Shown piece after piece: positions 25,159-36,619 of a DNA stretch of 64,000 nt. The stretch covers positions 125,452 through 189,451 of the forward strand of contig MNCI01009612.1 in NCBI GenBank assembly GCA_015680685.1, in the 5' to 3' direction. The notes under the pieces are model-generated. The model was not told the DNA's origin. It searched no databases and saw only the letters and a program-made list of their open reading frames with translations. Made by a program: the position numbers and the translations under genes. Source of the stretch: Gnetum montanum (taxonomy: Eukaryota; Streptophyta; Gnetopsida; Gnetales; Gnetaceae). Numbering within the stretch: position 1 is the stretch's first letter; each line of letters starts with the position of its first letter.

Positions 25159-25159
25159 T

Positions 25160-25177
25160 TGGTGCTGTTGCCGGGGA
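25160..25177 (+). other. tRNA-Asp primer-binding site of element D
   Basis: TGGTGCTGTTGCCGGGGA, one base after the LTR. It differs at two positions from TGGCGCCGTTGCCGGGGA, the complement of the plant tRNA-Asp(GTC) 3' end. Confidence 0.88.
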
Positions 25178-25301
25178 CTAAGTGTTTGTGCACCGAATAG
25201 AACATAAGTGATATCACTTACATTGTTGTGAACCTTAACAAGCCTTCAAGTTAATCAAAAGAGAAAATTTATATAACAGTGAAATTAGCACACTGATAAA
25301 A

Positions 25302-27835
25302 ATGCCTTCTTCTCATAAGAGCAACTCACCACCTAAGGACCATACATGAAATAGTCAATAACATAAAACACATAACCAAAATCAGCTAAGTCCTAAAAAA
25401 TATAAGATGACATATACTCATCCCGATGAGTATATCCCTAATTTTACTTTTATTCTCCATCAGGAGTAACAGCTGTAGTGGAAAGATTTGAAAGGTAACA
25501 TTGTGTTACCCCCAGACCAATCAATCTCTCCCATGCTTTTCCTTGCCTTGGCATAGATTGGCATGACTAAATTATATGCTGAATATGTTGTGGAGGACTT
25601 TGACATGAGGGATTATTATCCCATAGATGCCCAACATATGAGGGACTTAAGGTAGGAGAGTCAACATGCACTATTGAAGGGCAAGGTCCCGCATGTCCTT
25701 AGTGAAATAAGAGATGAGGAACCCCTTATCATGGGTTCTTTAGCAAACAATGTTCCCTCTTCTAACAATGGTGAGGAGGTTGGGTATCAGAATCTATGAT
25801 CAACGATACATAAGCATGGTTCTCATGCCCATGAACACTAACTATTCACAGAGGGAACAAAAACTTATGCTAAGGACAAGCACTTAGATCGTCACCATGA
25901 TCGAGGCCGTAGCAACTGAAGAGAAGGCAAGAAACATCATCATGACGACGGTTCCCCTTCTTCTTCTCCTTCATCCCATTACTCACCCTCTCCTTCCACA
26001 TCTAGGTGCAACCACCATGAACATAAATGTGAGGATAAAGTTAAGAAGGATGAAGGACCTTGACGGGAAAGTCGAGAGAGAGGACAAGGGCAAGGACGTA
26101 GGGAGAGTAGGGAACAACATAGACATCACAGGCGTCATGAAAGAGATGACCATGATGAGCCCCTTCTTCGCAACCTCAAGTATTCTTGACATAACGGAGG
26201 AAGTTAGGATTCCCACAAGGCATTTAAAAGATAGTTGGATCAAACGATTAGACATGAACAACATCCCACGATTTGAAGAGGGATACCATGCTAATCTGAA
26301 AAATCATTTACAGAATATAGAAAATGAATGGCAAAAACTTAAGTTGTTCCCAAGGACACTCACCAACGAAGCAGAGAGTTGGTACTAGTCCTTAGAACCA
26401 GAAACCATCAGGAGGTGGGGTACGATGCTAGAACTGTTCAACAAAAAGTATCAAATGTACTCCAGAGTGTCCAATTTGCATAAGCAGATCCAAGGCTAGA
26501 AACAAGGTACATATGAACCCTTGGATGCTACTATGGCCCACTACTACACATTGTTACATCGTTGCTCGGGCCATGGGTACGCTCAGCGGGATCAACTTCG
26601 TCACATTGTGGATGGGCTAAGGCATGAAACTAGAAGAACCCTTGGAACTTACGCCCAAGGGAGACTCTCACAACTTAGAGCCCATGAAGTACATAGCTTG
26701 TTGGAACAAGTAGCAAACTAAGAAGGTGAGCTACGCAAAAGAGAATGTGCAGAAGAATACAACCATGATTCCTCCCTTCGAAAGAAGGGAGTGAAGTTTT
26801 GTGATGAAGAGGATGAGTCACCAATCGAAGAGTTGGTGAACCAAAAAACCTTGCCAATCCAAAAATTAACAATAGAAATAGCGGCTAAGGTAGATGACAT
26901 ATCGAGTTCCTTAGACTCTAAAATTGAAACTATCTTAAAAATTGTAGAAGACTCTAAGGTAGAAAAAAGTAGTGACAAAGGTAAGAAAAATGGAGAGATT
27001 TAAGCCCTGCACATAACAAGGGTAACGGGAAAATCACTAACTCCGATGTGGCTATGGACTCTAACACTGGCGATGATGGTGGATGTGAGATCTGCCACTA
27101 TGACCATCCCAAGGGATGTTGCCCCATCATCTCACATCTACAGGAGTCTAGGGTGTTTGCGCTTAATCCAAGACTCAACCAATGGCAAACACCCCGAAGG
27201 TTATCTTATCCACAAGGTAACCCAAGGCAGTTCCACTAACCACTAACATATTATCCAAGTGAAACTCCACCACAGTCCATCGAACAACATCAGCAATGGT
27301 AATACCCACAGTCATGGGGGATTCCATCACTGAAACATCAGTACCCTTACCGGTAGCCTGACCCTTATGGATATTATGTGCAACAGCCGATTTCTCCAAG
27401 TGACTCTATGAGTCACACAACCCCCAACCTTCACTACCAAGTTTGGGAGTACTTCAAAAGGACTCCCTCTCCTCCAGGAGACACTCGATACCCACACCAT
27501 CCTCCTAATCTATTTGCACCTCTTCCACCACAAGTAGTTCGCATAACACCTCTTGCTCCAACAATGCAAGGGGAACTTCCTCCTCAAATGCAGCAATTTC
27601 ATGCTACAAGAGCTTTAAATATTCAACCTGCTGCTAGTTCTAACAACTGTAAAAAGAGAAGACCTTACTTCAGAAGCAAAAGCCCAGAAAAACTCTCACA
27701 ACAACAAGCGATTGAGCCCATGTACACTCCTCCACCATCTAACACTTCAGAGCACCCTTCCGTCCAAAATCAGAGCTTAATGCATACGGTTATGTTAATG
27801 CATATTGTAACTGACTGAATCAAGGTAGGCCACCT
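25302..27835 (+). pseudogene. gag of element D
   Basis: The start ATG at 25302 (MPSSHKS) matches the gag starts of E (55782) and B (43398). The N-terminal part has HPDEYIPNFTFILHQE. A charged His/Ser/Arg-rich linker follows. The gag domain runs from DMNNIPRFEEGYH (26255) through KLFPRTLTNEAESWY (26340) to GHGYAQRDQLRHIVDGL (26570). The zinc knuckle is at 27084-27119 (CEICHYDHPKGC, spacing C-x2-C-x3-H-x3-C), then a Pro-rich linker to 27835. Several stops look like C-to-T changes. A 30-bp in-frame deletion near 26315 removes the AFHDAC segment kept in E, F and G. Confidence 0.88.
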
Positions 27836-28530
27836 TCCCAAGAAACTAACTGACCCTAGGAGTCCCTTAATCTATTTATAGATCGTCGAAAATGAACCAC
27901 ATAGGGCTCTTCTTAACTCAAGTTCTAGAGTCAACTTAATATCATGAGAGATGTATCACGCCTAGAACCTATCCCAACTTAAGAGAGCAACATCCAACTA
28001 GAGCTGGCAGACCAGTCCATCACCATTCCCTTGGAATTGGTGGAGGACATCATTACCACTGTGTGTGGTTGGTCTTACCCAGCTGATTTTCTGGTGATTG
28101 AAGTTAACAACAATGAAGGGAACTTCCCAATTATAATGGAAAGGGCATGGCTAAGTATAGTAGATGCATGCCTCAGGATCCACGATCTTTCCTTGGAAAT
28201 CTCTGAGATAAACATTTGTGGAAAGATCAAGAAGAGGAAATTTCCATACATCACATATTGTGATTCATCAGGTGATGACATTGAGGAAATGCCTCTATGC
28301 AATAGGTGTGCCCACGAAACTTTGAAAAAAAGATGCCTGTATGTAACAACCACACAACCAGTATTAGACACCCCGTGGTTGACAACTACTAGAAGGAGCA
28401 AAAAAATATGCATGGAACGAACTGAGAAAACCCATGCCAACAACGAAGGCATAGATACATTGGAATATGAGCGTCACCAACTTCCATCCCTCAATCTAAG
28501 ATCATCAATTGGGAGAAGTTGGGTACTTTT
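27836..28530 (+). pseudogene. aspartic protease of element D and downstream linker
   Basis: It starts with DPRSPLIYL, then a damaged active site LLNSSSRVNLIS (D-S-G to N-S-S), ITIPLELVEDII-like text in two frames, CGWSYPADFLVIEV and MERAWLSIVDACLRIHDLSLEIS. This follows the E and B proteases closely. The linker continues to about 28530. The RT that should begin next is absent, and the sequence changes to the post-pol region. Confidence 0.82.
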
Positions 28531-30308
28531 ACGAAATTCAAACAAACGTTCATTATTTCAGATCTCTCCCTTACAACTCAGTCATGGGGAAGATGGCCAC
28601 CTATGCTGATCATATGGAGCCCTCAGTTTTTTTTCAATTTTTGTTTTACACATTTTTATTTTACAACTTTCTTTATCTTTTCTAGTTTTTGTTTTACAAC
28701 ATCATTATACTTTTTCGATTGTGTGTGTGTGTGTGATCCACCCTATAAGTTTTTCACCCAATAAGTGTTCAGAATGATGGTATGAACTATTTTCATATTG
28801 ATTGCTAATGTTTGATTTTTACCTTTAAGTCACAATGCTGATACTAAGATATGTTTCTTTTGATATGGCAGGCAATGAGACCACTTCATCCATCCACCAG
28901 TTTCTATGGTCTCTCTCAGCTTGGAAATGTACAGTCCCCTTCTAATAAGAACTTAAACAAATCAATGACTGGGCATTTCTCAAACTAAGGAAGGACTCAA
29001 GGATTGCAAAGGGTATGACTTTAAGGGAACTTGATGCTTTTGTGTTAGTCATTCTCTTGGGTGCTTGTATGTTTTCTTCTTGAGTTTTNCTATGAAACCC
29101 AAAGTGTTCCCTCTAACAAAGGCCCTTCTCACTTTCCATTCTCTCCTTTGTTTCGTCGGAATGGTGGTGGCTCTTGGAGGATGCATTTTGGTTACCCAAG
29201 TGGATGGTTTGGCTGAATGCATTGATGCAAAGTCACTGGATGTGGTTGGTTTGAGGCCGGCGTTGGAATGAGACTTGCCAAGTCACATTAATCATAAAAC
29301 ACACAAGGGGCTATACATCACCTTGTTCTTGGGATTCCATTTCATTTTTATTCTCTCCATCGTTCTCTCCATTGTTCACCTCATTGCCAATTGTATCATT
29401 AGTGTATATATTTGGGTTGATGCATTGTTTTCTTTTTGGTAAATTCTTGCGGTTAAGACTTTAACTCTTGTTCCAATTGACATTCCCGGAGCCTACGGAC
29501 TCTTTGAATGTGGGTTTATCAGGGCATTAAGGGCATGAGCCTGCTTTGGGGAGGACCCACTGACATTCCTATTTGGAGCATTAGTTAAATTATTTCCCCT
29601 AACATTTTTGCAATCTAATTTGTTTTGTTCATTCCCATCTTGACATCCACTTTATTGACATTACCATTGTCGCTTTTTATCTATCTTTCTTACTCCTGTT
29701 CTTTCTCCATTCTAACACTACTGAAGGTTCGTAATTAGTCATGGGGGTATGGGGCCCACTTTTTTCAATTTTCTCCTAGCCCCAAAATTTTTGATTTTCT
29801 TCCTAACCCCTACACCTTCGGTAGTCATCATCAATATATTCCTAGATCCATATCAGCCATACCATAACCTAGCCAATGAAATTACACAGAAGCAAGGTAT
29901 CAATTACATGATGATTCATGTACCCTTGCTAATTAAGATTGTGTTGTGTGTGCAGATGGTGATCATACAAACAACGAATTGGATCTAGAGAAAACACTTG
30001 GAGTGGAGCCATGCTAGAAGAAGCAATGAAAGGAGCAAGATCGATGAAGAGCTTACAAATGGACAACAAAGGCACAATCTTGGCGTTGGCAATAGAAACA
30101 CTTCTTTCTCTCTCTTTTTCTCAGTTGCCAACTAAGGCCTAATGTCATTGTAATAAGGTGTTCACGCTTGTTGTCATGAACACTAGTTTTGTCAAGTCTT
30201 GTAATGATGATCCATTCACATGTCATCCCATTAGTTCCATTCCCCTCAATAATTCCATACCTTCCCGATATTATTGTAAGGAACTTGAGGATGAGTTTTC
30301 ATTTATTC
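28531..30308 (+). other. 3' non-coding region of element D
   Basis: No sustained coding frame. The start (ACTCAGTCATGGGGAAG, 28574-28592) and the following T-rich tract match the end-of-pol region of B near 38130. The stretch 29000-29300 matches 37200-37450 and 37700 of B but lacks the two hairpins, and the single N at 29089 lies at that junction. A (TG)n run is at 28719-28734 and a second PPT-like tract ATTAGTCATGGGGGTATGGG at 29735-29754. ORF2 is missing. Confidence 0.65.
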
Positions 30309-30317
30309 ATGGGGGTA
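30281..30317 (+). other. polypurine tract region of element D
   Basis: GAACTTGAGGATGAGTTTTC followed by ATTTATTCATGGGGGTA, directly before the LTR start TGATGAG. It is almost the same as the tract of element A. Confidence 0.82.
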
Positions 30318-31265
30318 TGATGAGATGCGATATGCACAAGCCGCGATATCACGTCATCCCCTGTGATGTCACGTATGCGATATCGTAGTCCATCGTCAAA
30401 TCTATAAATAAGAGGCGGCACTCCCCTTATTTCTCATCCTAGGCTTAAATTAGGGAAACTCTGGCAGTTGGATCCCTCCAAAAATAGAATATTTTCCATG
30501 TGCCCATAGTAGGAGTCCTCAAGTGAACAGATCTTTATTTGAGTAGCTTTGTACCTAAATGCAAGTTATTTACGGTAATAAAGATGAGCTTTGTGGATAA
30601 ACCTTGTAGTGCATGGAATAGGTTTATTACATGTTATTTCTTATCTGTTATTTATTACCTACATTAACACAGCATGAGTACAAGTTATTTATGAGAATTG
30701 ACAAATGTGTACGGCTAATCAAGGAATCGGCTGCTCATCACGATTAGTCTCTCTCATCCTTAACTCCTAGAATGCGGGATCAGTACGACTTGATTACGAG
30801 CATCTACAGATGTGTATGGCTAGTCAAGGAATTAGCTGCTCATCATGTTTACGCTAGTTAAGTGCCTCAGTATGACCACTTCGAGTACATGTGTTACGTG
30901 TGGTGATCCCAATAACAATTAACGTTTGGTAGCCACAGTTGCATAGTTCAAGGTGTGTACAATAAGTGCGAACAGATGCTGACGCTAGTTAATTTAGACT
31001 TAGTCCTTAGTTAGAGTTAGCTAGTTTCTCAACCCTTCACCTTGATAGGATAGGAGAAAAACCAAAAAATATCATAAAAATCATATACCTCAGACTTACT
31101 TAACCATACACCGTGACAACTACAAGTAAGTTTGGGAAGACAACAAATGATTAACCCTAACTGTTCCATGGGGTGTGTAGCCATTTAGTCTGTGAAGTTT
31201 GACTAGATCACACGTGCTACACTCGTTTCATATGGTTGAGTGTAGAGGTACCTCGCCACTCATCA
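30318..31265 (+). repeat. 3' LTR of element D
   Basis: It begins TGATGAGATGCGATATGC and ends CGCCACTCATCA, matching 24180-25158 end to end with point differences (mainly transitions) and a shorter GATATC repeat block in U3. The TATA box CTATAAATAAG is at about 30400-30411. Confidence 0.92.
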
Positions 31266-31270
31266 CTAGG
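31266..31270. repeat. target-site duplication of element D, right copy (CTAGG)
   Basis: Same five bases as 24175-24179. The A gag frame resumes immediately afterwards. Confidence 0.88.
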
Positions 31271-32160
31271 TACTTGATCTGGCTATCCTTCATATGCCTA
31301 ATTGGGATTTTCACTACCTTCACAATATTGAGCACACTTCGAGTTGCCAATAAAGGTTCATCATCATCGCTGCATTGATGATGCTAATGATGGTTTTGGC
31401 CACCCCTTCAATTTTGGTGGCCTTCATAGTCATTATTATTTCATCGATCACCTTCATCACACTTGTTTCAATGATGGCTTCCATGAGAACCATCAGATGA
31501 AGAGGAATGTTTGGAATTAGATGAATAAGATGAAGAGAAATGTGGATCTCCACCACCACCACAATGTCCACCATCACTCTTGTGCTTATTACGATCACCA
31601 TCATTAGATCCCTTATTATTGCAATGTTCACCTGACTCCCTACATTGGCTATCACTCTTTCTTAAACCTAGTTTATGAATAGTTGATCGTAGGGTCAAGT
31701 TCACACCCTCACCATCAATAATAAGGGGTGAAAAATATTCATGTTGAGAACCTTCTAAGGGAGCATCCTCATTGTCCTCTTGATCTAGTAGGAACAAGGA
31801 GTTGGTGTAATGTTTCCTCTTTGCAACTTCATGGAGATTCTCCTGACGTTTATCTTACTTACGTTGTGTGTTTCAGTGGGACAACAGTTCCAAGTGTCAT
31901 ATCCATCCACAACATACTTTTCATGAAGATCTACTATGCCCAACTTCTTACGGGTTTTAAACAACATTCTAGGAAAAAATCTATCAGGGGGAAAAATGAG
32001 TTGTCCTCCATATGACACCATTACATCTGTTCATCCTAATGTAAGATGAAGATGAAATTTAGCACAAACTCATCTAGATGAGTTTATATCACCTTGCATT
32101 CTTGTGGAACTGGTGATCTGGTATCTTTGGGCTTACAACAAGGAGAAGATATTTTGCAAC
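31271..32160 (-). pseudogene. gag of element A, 5' part
   Basis: The minus strand continues the gag interrupted by D. Next to the junction are KIPIRHMKDSQIK-like residues (the block before MNNIPRF in D and E), then a His/Ser/Asp/Gly-rich charged linker (31400-31700), and the N-terminal region with DEFVLNFIFILH near 32050-32080. Frames at 31468-31797 and 31785-32021 carry the clearest parts. The primer site lies about 130 bp upstream. Confidence 0.75.
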
Positions 32161-32289
32161 ACAAAATGAAATTATCAGTGTGCTATTATACTATATGTAG
32201 AGTTAGAATGTTATTGACCTTTAGGTTCATACAATGATATTAGTGGTATCCACTTAGACTTAAATAGCACATGTTCCACAAACAATACC

Positions 32290-32306
32290 TCCAACAATGG
32301 CACCAA
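32290..32306 (-). other. decayed tRNA-Asp primer-binding site of element A
   Basis: Read on minus it is TTGGTGCCATTGTTGGA next to the LTR end CATCA, two to three changes from the tRNA-Asp complement. Confidence 0.7.
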
Positions 32307-32498
32307 TGATGAGTGACGAAGTACCCCTACATCCAACCATACGAATCATGAAGTGTTCACATGTAACTCAATTGAATTCTACAGACTTTGTCATTTCTAG
32401 TGCACTAGTACTTTAGGAAGTGAATCAAGCCTTAAGGTCAATCATTGTCCTCCCAACTACACTTGTGATGCACGTTGGTATGGTAAAGTATAACTGAG
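32307..32498 (-). repeat. 5' LTR of element A, U5-side part
   Basis: It reads TGATGAGTGACGAAGTACCC on plus and matches 14581-14770 base for base with scattered transitions. It ends at AACTGAG where element B is inserted. The rest of this LTR is at 44502-45222. Confidence 0.88.
32494..32498. repeat. target-site duplication of element B, left copy (CTGAG)
   Basis: CTGAG precedes B's left LTR and reappears at 44502-44506 after its right LTR. The uninterrupted A LTR has a single CTGAG at this place (14767-14771). Confidence 0.88.
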
Positions 32499-33420
32499 TG
32501 ATGAGTGGCTAGGTACCCCTACGTCCAACCATATGAATATGAGCGTTCACGCGAGATCTAGTCAAACTTTGCAGACTGTAAGCACTTAACATGCACTAGA
32601 CTTCTAACCAGTGAAACCTTGGGTTAGAATGGTCCTTGTCATCCTAATCTCACTTGTAAAGTTCTATTGCGATGATTAAGTGAGACTAAGGCTAATGATT
32701 TTTATATCTTTTAATTATCTTTTTCGATGACTAAGTGAGGTATGGAAGTAATGAATAAAATATTATCTAATCTCTAATTATCCTGGTGTATATGCTAACT
32801 ACTCCTAGGATAAGCATCCAGTCCCATCCTCCGAGCACGTTCTAAGCATTTCCTAACACTGCTAGGTTACTAGATGTTAAGCATCACTAGGTTTACCAAG
32901 TGTTTGGATTATGTTCGAGATGGTCATACTTATGTCTTTTACAAACTACGAATGAATCACTAACGATTGAAACTATAATAGTGAAAACATAAATAATCAA
33001 CAAGTAACTAATAAAGCATAAACAAATGATTAATAAAGCATAAACATCTTAAACTATTAAATGCATGAAATGAGTAAGTCCAAATGCTACAAGGATTGCA
33101 TGAATAGTTTGTCTTTATTTCCGTCACACCAATGAGCTCAGATACATCAACGCTTGAATAAAGATTCGATCGCTTTTCATACACCTGTTGTGGGCACTTG
33201 GAAAATATTCTATCTCTTGCGAGAGCAAACTACAAGAGCTTCGCTATCACTACTCAAAAGATGCCTAAATGAGGCAGAAGGCCCTCATATTTATAGATAT
33301 GGGAAGGGTGGCTATGTATACAGGGCCCCATTGACGCAGGGTGGCTACGTCGATGGGGCTGCGTCGACGTGGCCACATATACGCGGCCCAATCAATGCAT
33401 TGACTTTTGACACTTCATCA
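32499..33420 (-). repeat. 3' LTR of element B
   Basis: On plus it reads TGATGAGTGGCTAGGTACCC to GACACTTCATCA and matches 43567-44501 throughout. TATA box on minus at 33288-33295 (TATTTATA on plus). U3 beyond it (33308-33395) holds GTATACAGGGCCCC, GTCGATGGGGCTGCGTCGAC and related palindromes. Confidence 0.9.
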
Positions 33421-33560
33421 CTGAGGCATTTGATTTTTATTATTTTGTATTTTATATTTTGGGTACTCGAAATATAGGTAAAATAATTTGATTAACTAAT
33501 ATAATTAACCGTGATTTAAGTAATCCTAATATAAGTATCCATTCTCACTTTATGTACAAC
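33421..33560 (-). repeat. 140-bp duplicate of B's 5' flank inside its 3' end
   Basis: It starts CTGAGGCATTTGATTTTTAT and matches 44502-44641 with only a handful of differences. That sequence is part of A's LTR and is expected only outside B. Here it replaces the PPT and the end of B's internal region, and then joins ORF2 at CTTTATGTAC/AACAGC. Confidence 0.85.
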
Positions 33561-36255
33561 AGCTTCTCGAATGTGTGCTAGAACTAGAATGTGTGCTGGA
33601 ACTAGAATTTTCCAAGGGCAAGGCAGTGCCGGGATGAGTTCTTTCAAATTGACGAACCAGGCTGCGAACTATTTGTGTTCGATATCAAACGCTTGAATTG
33701 ATGCTTGCAGTTGCTAGTAGTCACTCATTCTTTTGGGCCAAGTCCTCCGCAACGGTATGTTGGCCTTCAAAGCTTGTACGGAGGACCTTGAGTTTCATGT
33801 TTGTTGTTGCCAGCTTCTGTTTTATTTCCTTATGCGCCTGGAACTCACCCTCTTATAGAGAATACGATGCGGTCACTTGTTTCTCTAGCTCTAACTACGG
33901 CCTCCCAGCTGTGAGCATAGCCAGCTTTGCATACCGAAGGTTCGCTAACTCCATGTATTCTATCATTTCTTCAATTTGTAGCTTCTTTAGGTGGATTTCT
34001 GCTTTATTGTAGGTGTTCAATCCATTGAAGATGGATGGCCATACATTACCTCCTTCTTGGAGCTGTTGGAGCTCTTGGTTCATCTGGGCCTTAGCAACTT
34101 GAATGTGCTTCTCGTTCACCTCTTTCTGCAATCCCACTTGGTCCCTGTAATGATCTTTAACTCTTTCAAACCTTAGGGCCTCATTCCTCCAAGTGGAAAT
34201 TTCGATTGTAGACTTCTTTCACAATGCCCAAACTTCCTCCATTAACAGATTCTGATTCTCAGCATTCAACCTTCTTATATCTGTGTTCACCCTAGCTAGC
34301 TCCTCCTGCTATTGGTGGGTGAAATCTTTCATGTGCTCATTCTTTGTACCAACATTGCATAGGTGATGAACTTCGGCAGTCAGCTGCATGTTCTCTTGGC
34401 GAACCTCAGCCAAGTCTTTCTCTAAATGATACGCTTGAGTGTCTGCTATGGCCTTATCTAGGATCGTCGTCTCCCTTTCATCCTCAACAACCTGAAGTTT
34501 AAGCTAAAGCTATTGGAAAGCTTCATCTATGGTGATTTTGCAGTCGAGGATAGTAGGATCAGCAAGCTAGGCTCTTAATTAGGAAACCTCCATTGTCAAG
34601 CACTAACAAGCAACTTGAGCAACCTCTAGTTGTCCTTCCAAAATAAAGCTTTTGCCCCTTGTCGATAATAGCTCTGACTGGGTTGCAGTGATGTTGTCTG
34701 AAGGATCGAAGACATTTGGAAGTGGTTGCCTGGTTCCTACCAGTTGGTCCAAAATTTCTTCATGTTGGGCTGCATCCATCTTTCTACGTGAAGTTCCAGC
34801 AAACATCTGTACATCTTGTAGTCCATGGATGTCTGGTACAGGTGCTGCCAGTGCATTAAGAGTGGTAGAAATGGTATCAGCAACCACTTTGGCCATAACT
34901 TCTTGTCCTTCGTGCTACATCACCAGGACCATTGCCCCCCCACCATCCTCCAAGCATACCAGAAAGGTAGCAGCATTCCCTAAGATTTCAGGGAATAACT
35001 GCTAGGTTGCAGTTGATACATCTCGGATGCTCGAATCTATTCTTATTGGAATGGGTGCTTGGGTGGCAGAAAATATCGGCTCTACCCTTTCAAGAAAGCT
35101 GACTGATTGCACCACTTACTGCAAGTGACTCATGGTAGGGCAATAGATCGAAGGATCATCTCCTCCACCAGTTCTGCCAGATTTCTCTCATTGATTCGAG
35201 AGCATTTCCTGAATCTCGAGGATGTATGTTGTTGTTGTTTGTGAGCCTGGCTATGTTGTTTTCATAGGTGGTGGAGGTGGTTGCTGCTCTTCCTCTGTCT
35301 ATGTGGCAGCAGGCATTTTGTCTTTCATCATTCCTCGCCACGAGGCAATTGGGGCATGCTGGATGATATCATTAGAGTACCATGCTATCCCTGCCCATTT
35401 GCATAGCTTTCAGATTAGGCAGGGAAAAGGGAGAGCACATCTTCCACGTTCATTCTCTATGAACCTATTTTCAATTTCCAAAACCAATATTTGTGGAAGA
35501 ATCATGGGAAATTTCCCACTCAAGGCGACACACGCAGAAGTAGAGAAGGCAGTGATTTTGCTGGGTCTTACTATTGGACTCAAATGGTAAGACACTACCT
35601 TTGAATAGACTCTCTCCATCATGGTCAAGGAGCCAAAATCCTTGTGCTCTACCCCATAGCACCATTGGATCCATTGCCCCTTTACCCCTAAATCGGCCTG
35701 CTTAGGAATTTCCACCACATATGCCCCAGTTTTAGGCAACCCCAGAGCTTGCACTATTGCCTCTGAAGAGTAAGAGACATATATGTCCTTGATTCTTACT
35801 CTTGACCCTAGCTACTGATTTGTCCAAAAGAGATATGTTTCTCCTAAGTACCATTCACCACTGGTTGTGATAACTAGCCACATCGGAGAGCTCTGTAATT
35901 GAAGTCTCGCATCTTCTGGAACATTCTCGAGGAATGGTCCAAAATTTAACTCTTGGTGGACAATCCATTGCACCTTGCATGGCGTGATAGCATTAAGGCA
36001 GGCTTGGGTCAATGTGACCTCAATCCACAGTGCTATCCTAGGCATCTCATCCCCTAGCGATTGCATGCTGGTTATCTCCTCTTTGGGAATCTGGTGGATA
36101 GATTCCACGTCAGGTCATTCACGGAAGGGTCCAGCTGCATGAGAACCCTCCGCATACTCTAACGGTTGCACTCTTCATCCCCTTCCCGTACATGGGCACT
36201 TGTTCCTTGGTTGAGATGGTCCTTCATCCCTTGGGTGCCTTAGTCTGGGTGCCAT
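33561..36255 (-). pseudogene. ORF2 of element B: plant-transposon-type domain plus coiled coil
   Basis: Start ATG at 36255 (MAPRLRHPRDEGP). The N-terminal half (to about 35340) has GEWYLGETYLFW, QIPKEEITSMQSLG, then YHLSPIVRPSKITAFST, GKFPMILPQILVLEIE and RCALPFPCLI-KLCKWAGI. That pattern resembles the plant transposon protein domain found in Tat/Athila-type elements (my recollection of the family pattern, not a search). A Pro-rich spacer follows. The C-terminal half (35000-33560) is a charged helix-rich coiled coil, e.g. QVAKAQMNQELQQLQEG and LKKLQIEEMIEYMELANL. There are about ten stops. The C-terminus is cut by the 140-bp duplication. Cellular role unknown; env-like by position only. Confidence 0.7.
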
Positions 36256-36482
36256 CTGAAAACAAACATAACCATCCATTAAACCGTTCAAAAGTAGCCT
36301 AAAATGGTCTATATATACCTTTTTCAGCTTGACCAAATTATGTTAATGGCACAGGCACACTGTTAAGTCTCCTAGAGTGTTAATTTAGGGGTTAGGGCCA
36401 AAGGTTTGGTAATTAACAAATAATTAATTAATTAATTAATTAATTACACAAGGGCACCATCCCCCCATGACTAAGTGCATAC
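36256..36482 (-). other. candidate intron in the 5' leader of B ORF2
   Basis: On minus, CCGGAG/GTATGCAC (36482) could be a 5' splice site. ATGTTTGTTTTCAG/ATG (36256) is a strong-looking 3' splice site that ends one base before the ORF2 start. The 227-nt interval is AT-rich, as plant introns are, and holds the (ATTA)n run at 36421-36445. A second TATA-like sequence GGTATATATAGACC (36310-36323) also lies inside it, so a short unspliced transcript is possible. Confidence 0.4.
36421..36445. repeat. (ATTA)n microsatellite
   Basis: TAAT repeated about six times, upstream of ORF2 of element B. Confidence 0.95.
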
Positions 36483-36619
36483 CTCCGGGTTGCATAAAAG
36501 GGAAAGGATAGGTTGATGCGGACACGCAATGGAATATAGGTGCATTGGGAAGGGTTAGGTAGAAAAAATGACAAAAATTCCCCTCAATTTGGACTCCAAA
36601 TGATGAAAAATACAAAGTG

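Larger units (their letters stand above)
24180..31265 (+). mobile_element. Ty3/gypsy element D, non-autonomous deletion derivative nested in A
   Basis: It has complete ends: two LTRs (24180-25158, 30318-31265), a tRNA-Asp primer site, gag and protease, a PPT and a 5-bp duplication. RT, RNase H, integrase and ORF2 are absent. The protease is followed within about 400 bp by sequence homologous to the post-pol region of A and B. It lies on the plus strand, opposite to A, in A's gag. Confidence 0.92.

Noticed and set aside
28719-28734. (TG)n run considered as a recombination or regulatory signal
   Set aside because: An ordinary short microsatellite in non-coding element DNA.
29065-29271. 68-residue open frame with a hydrophobic N-terminus, signal-peptide-like
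   Set aside because: The DNA matches the non-coding post-pol region of B (37200-37450) without frame conservation, and the frame spans an N.
33154-33477. 107-residue frame inside B's 3' LTR (and its partner at 44167-44406)
   Set aside because: LTR sequence. The two copies differ by length and stops, and no LTR protein is expected.
34652-35005. 117-residue plus-strand frame in the ORF2 region of B
   Set aside because: It is the antisense shadow of ORF2, whose minus-strand frame has conserved partners in A.
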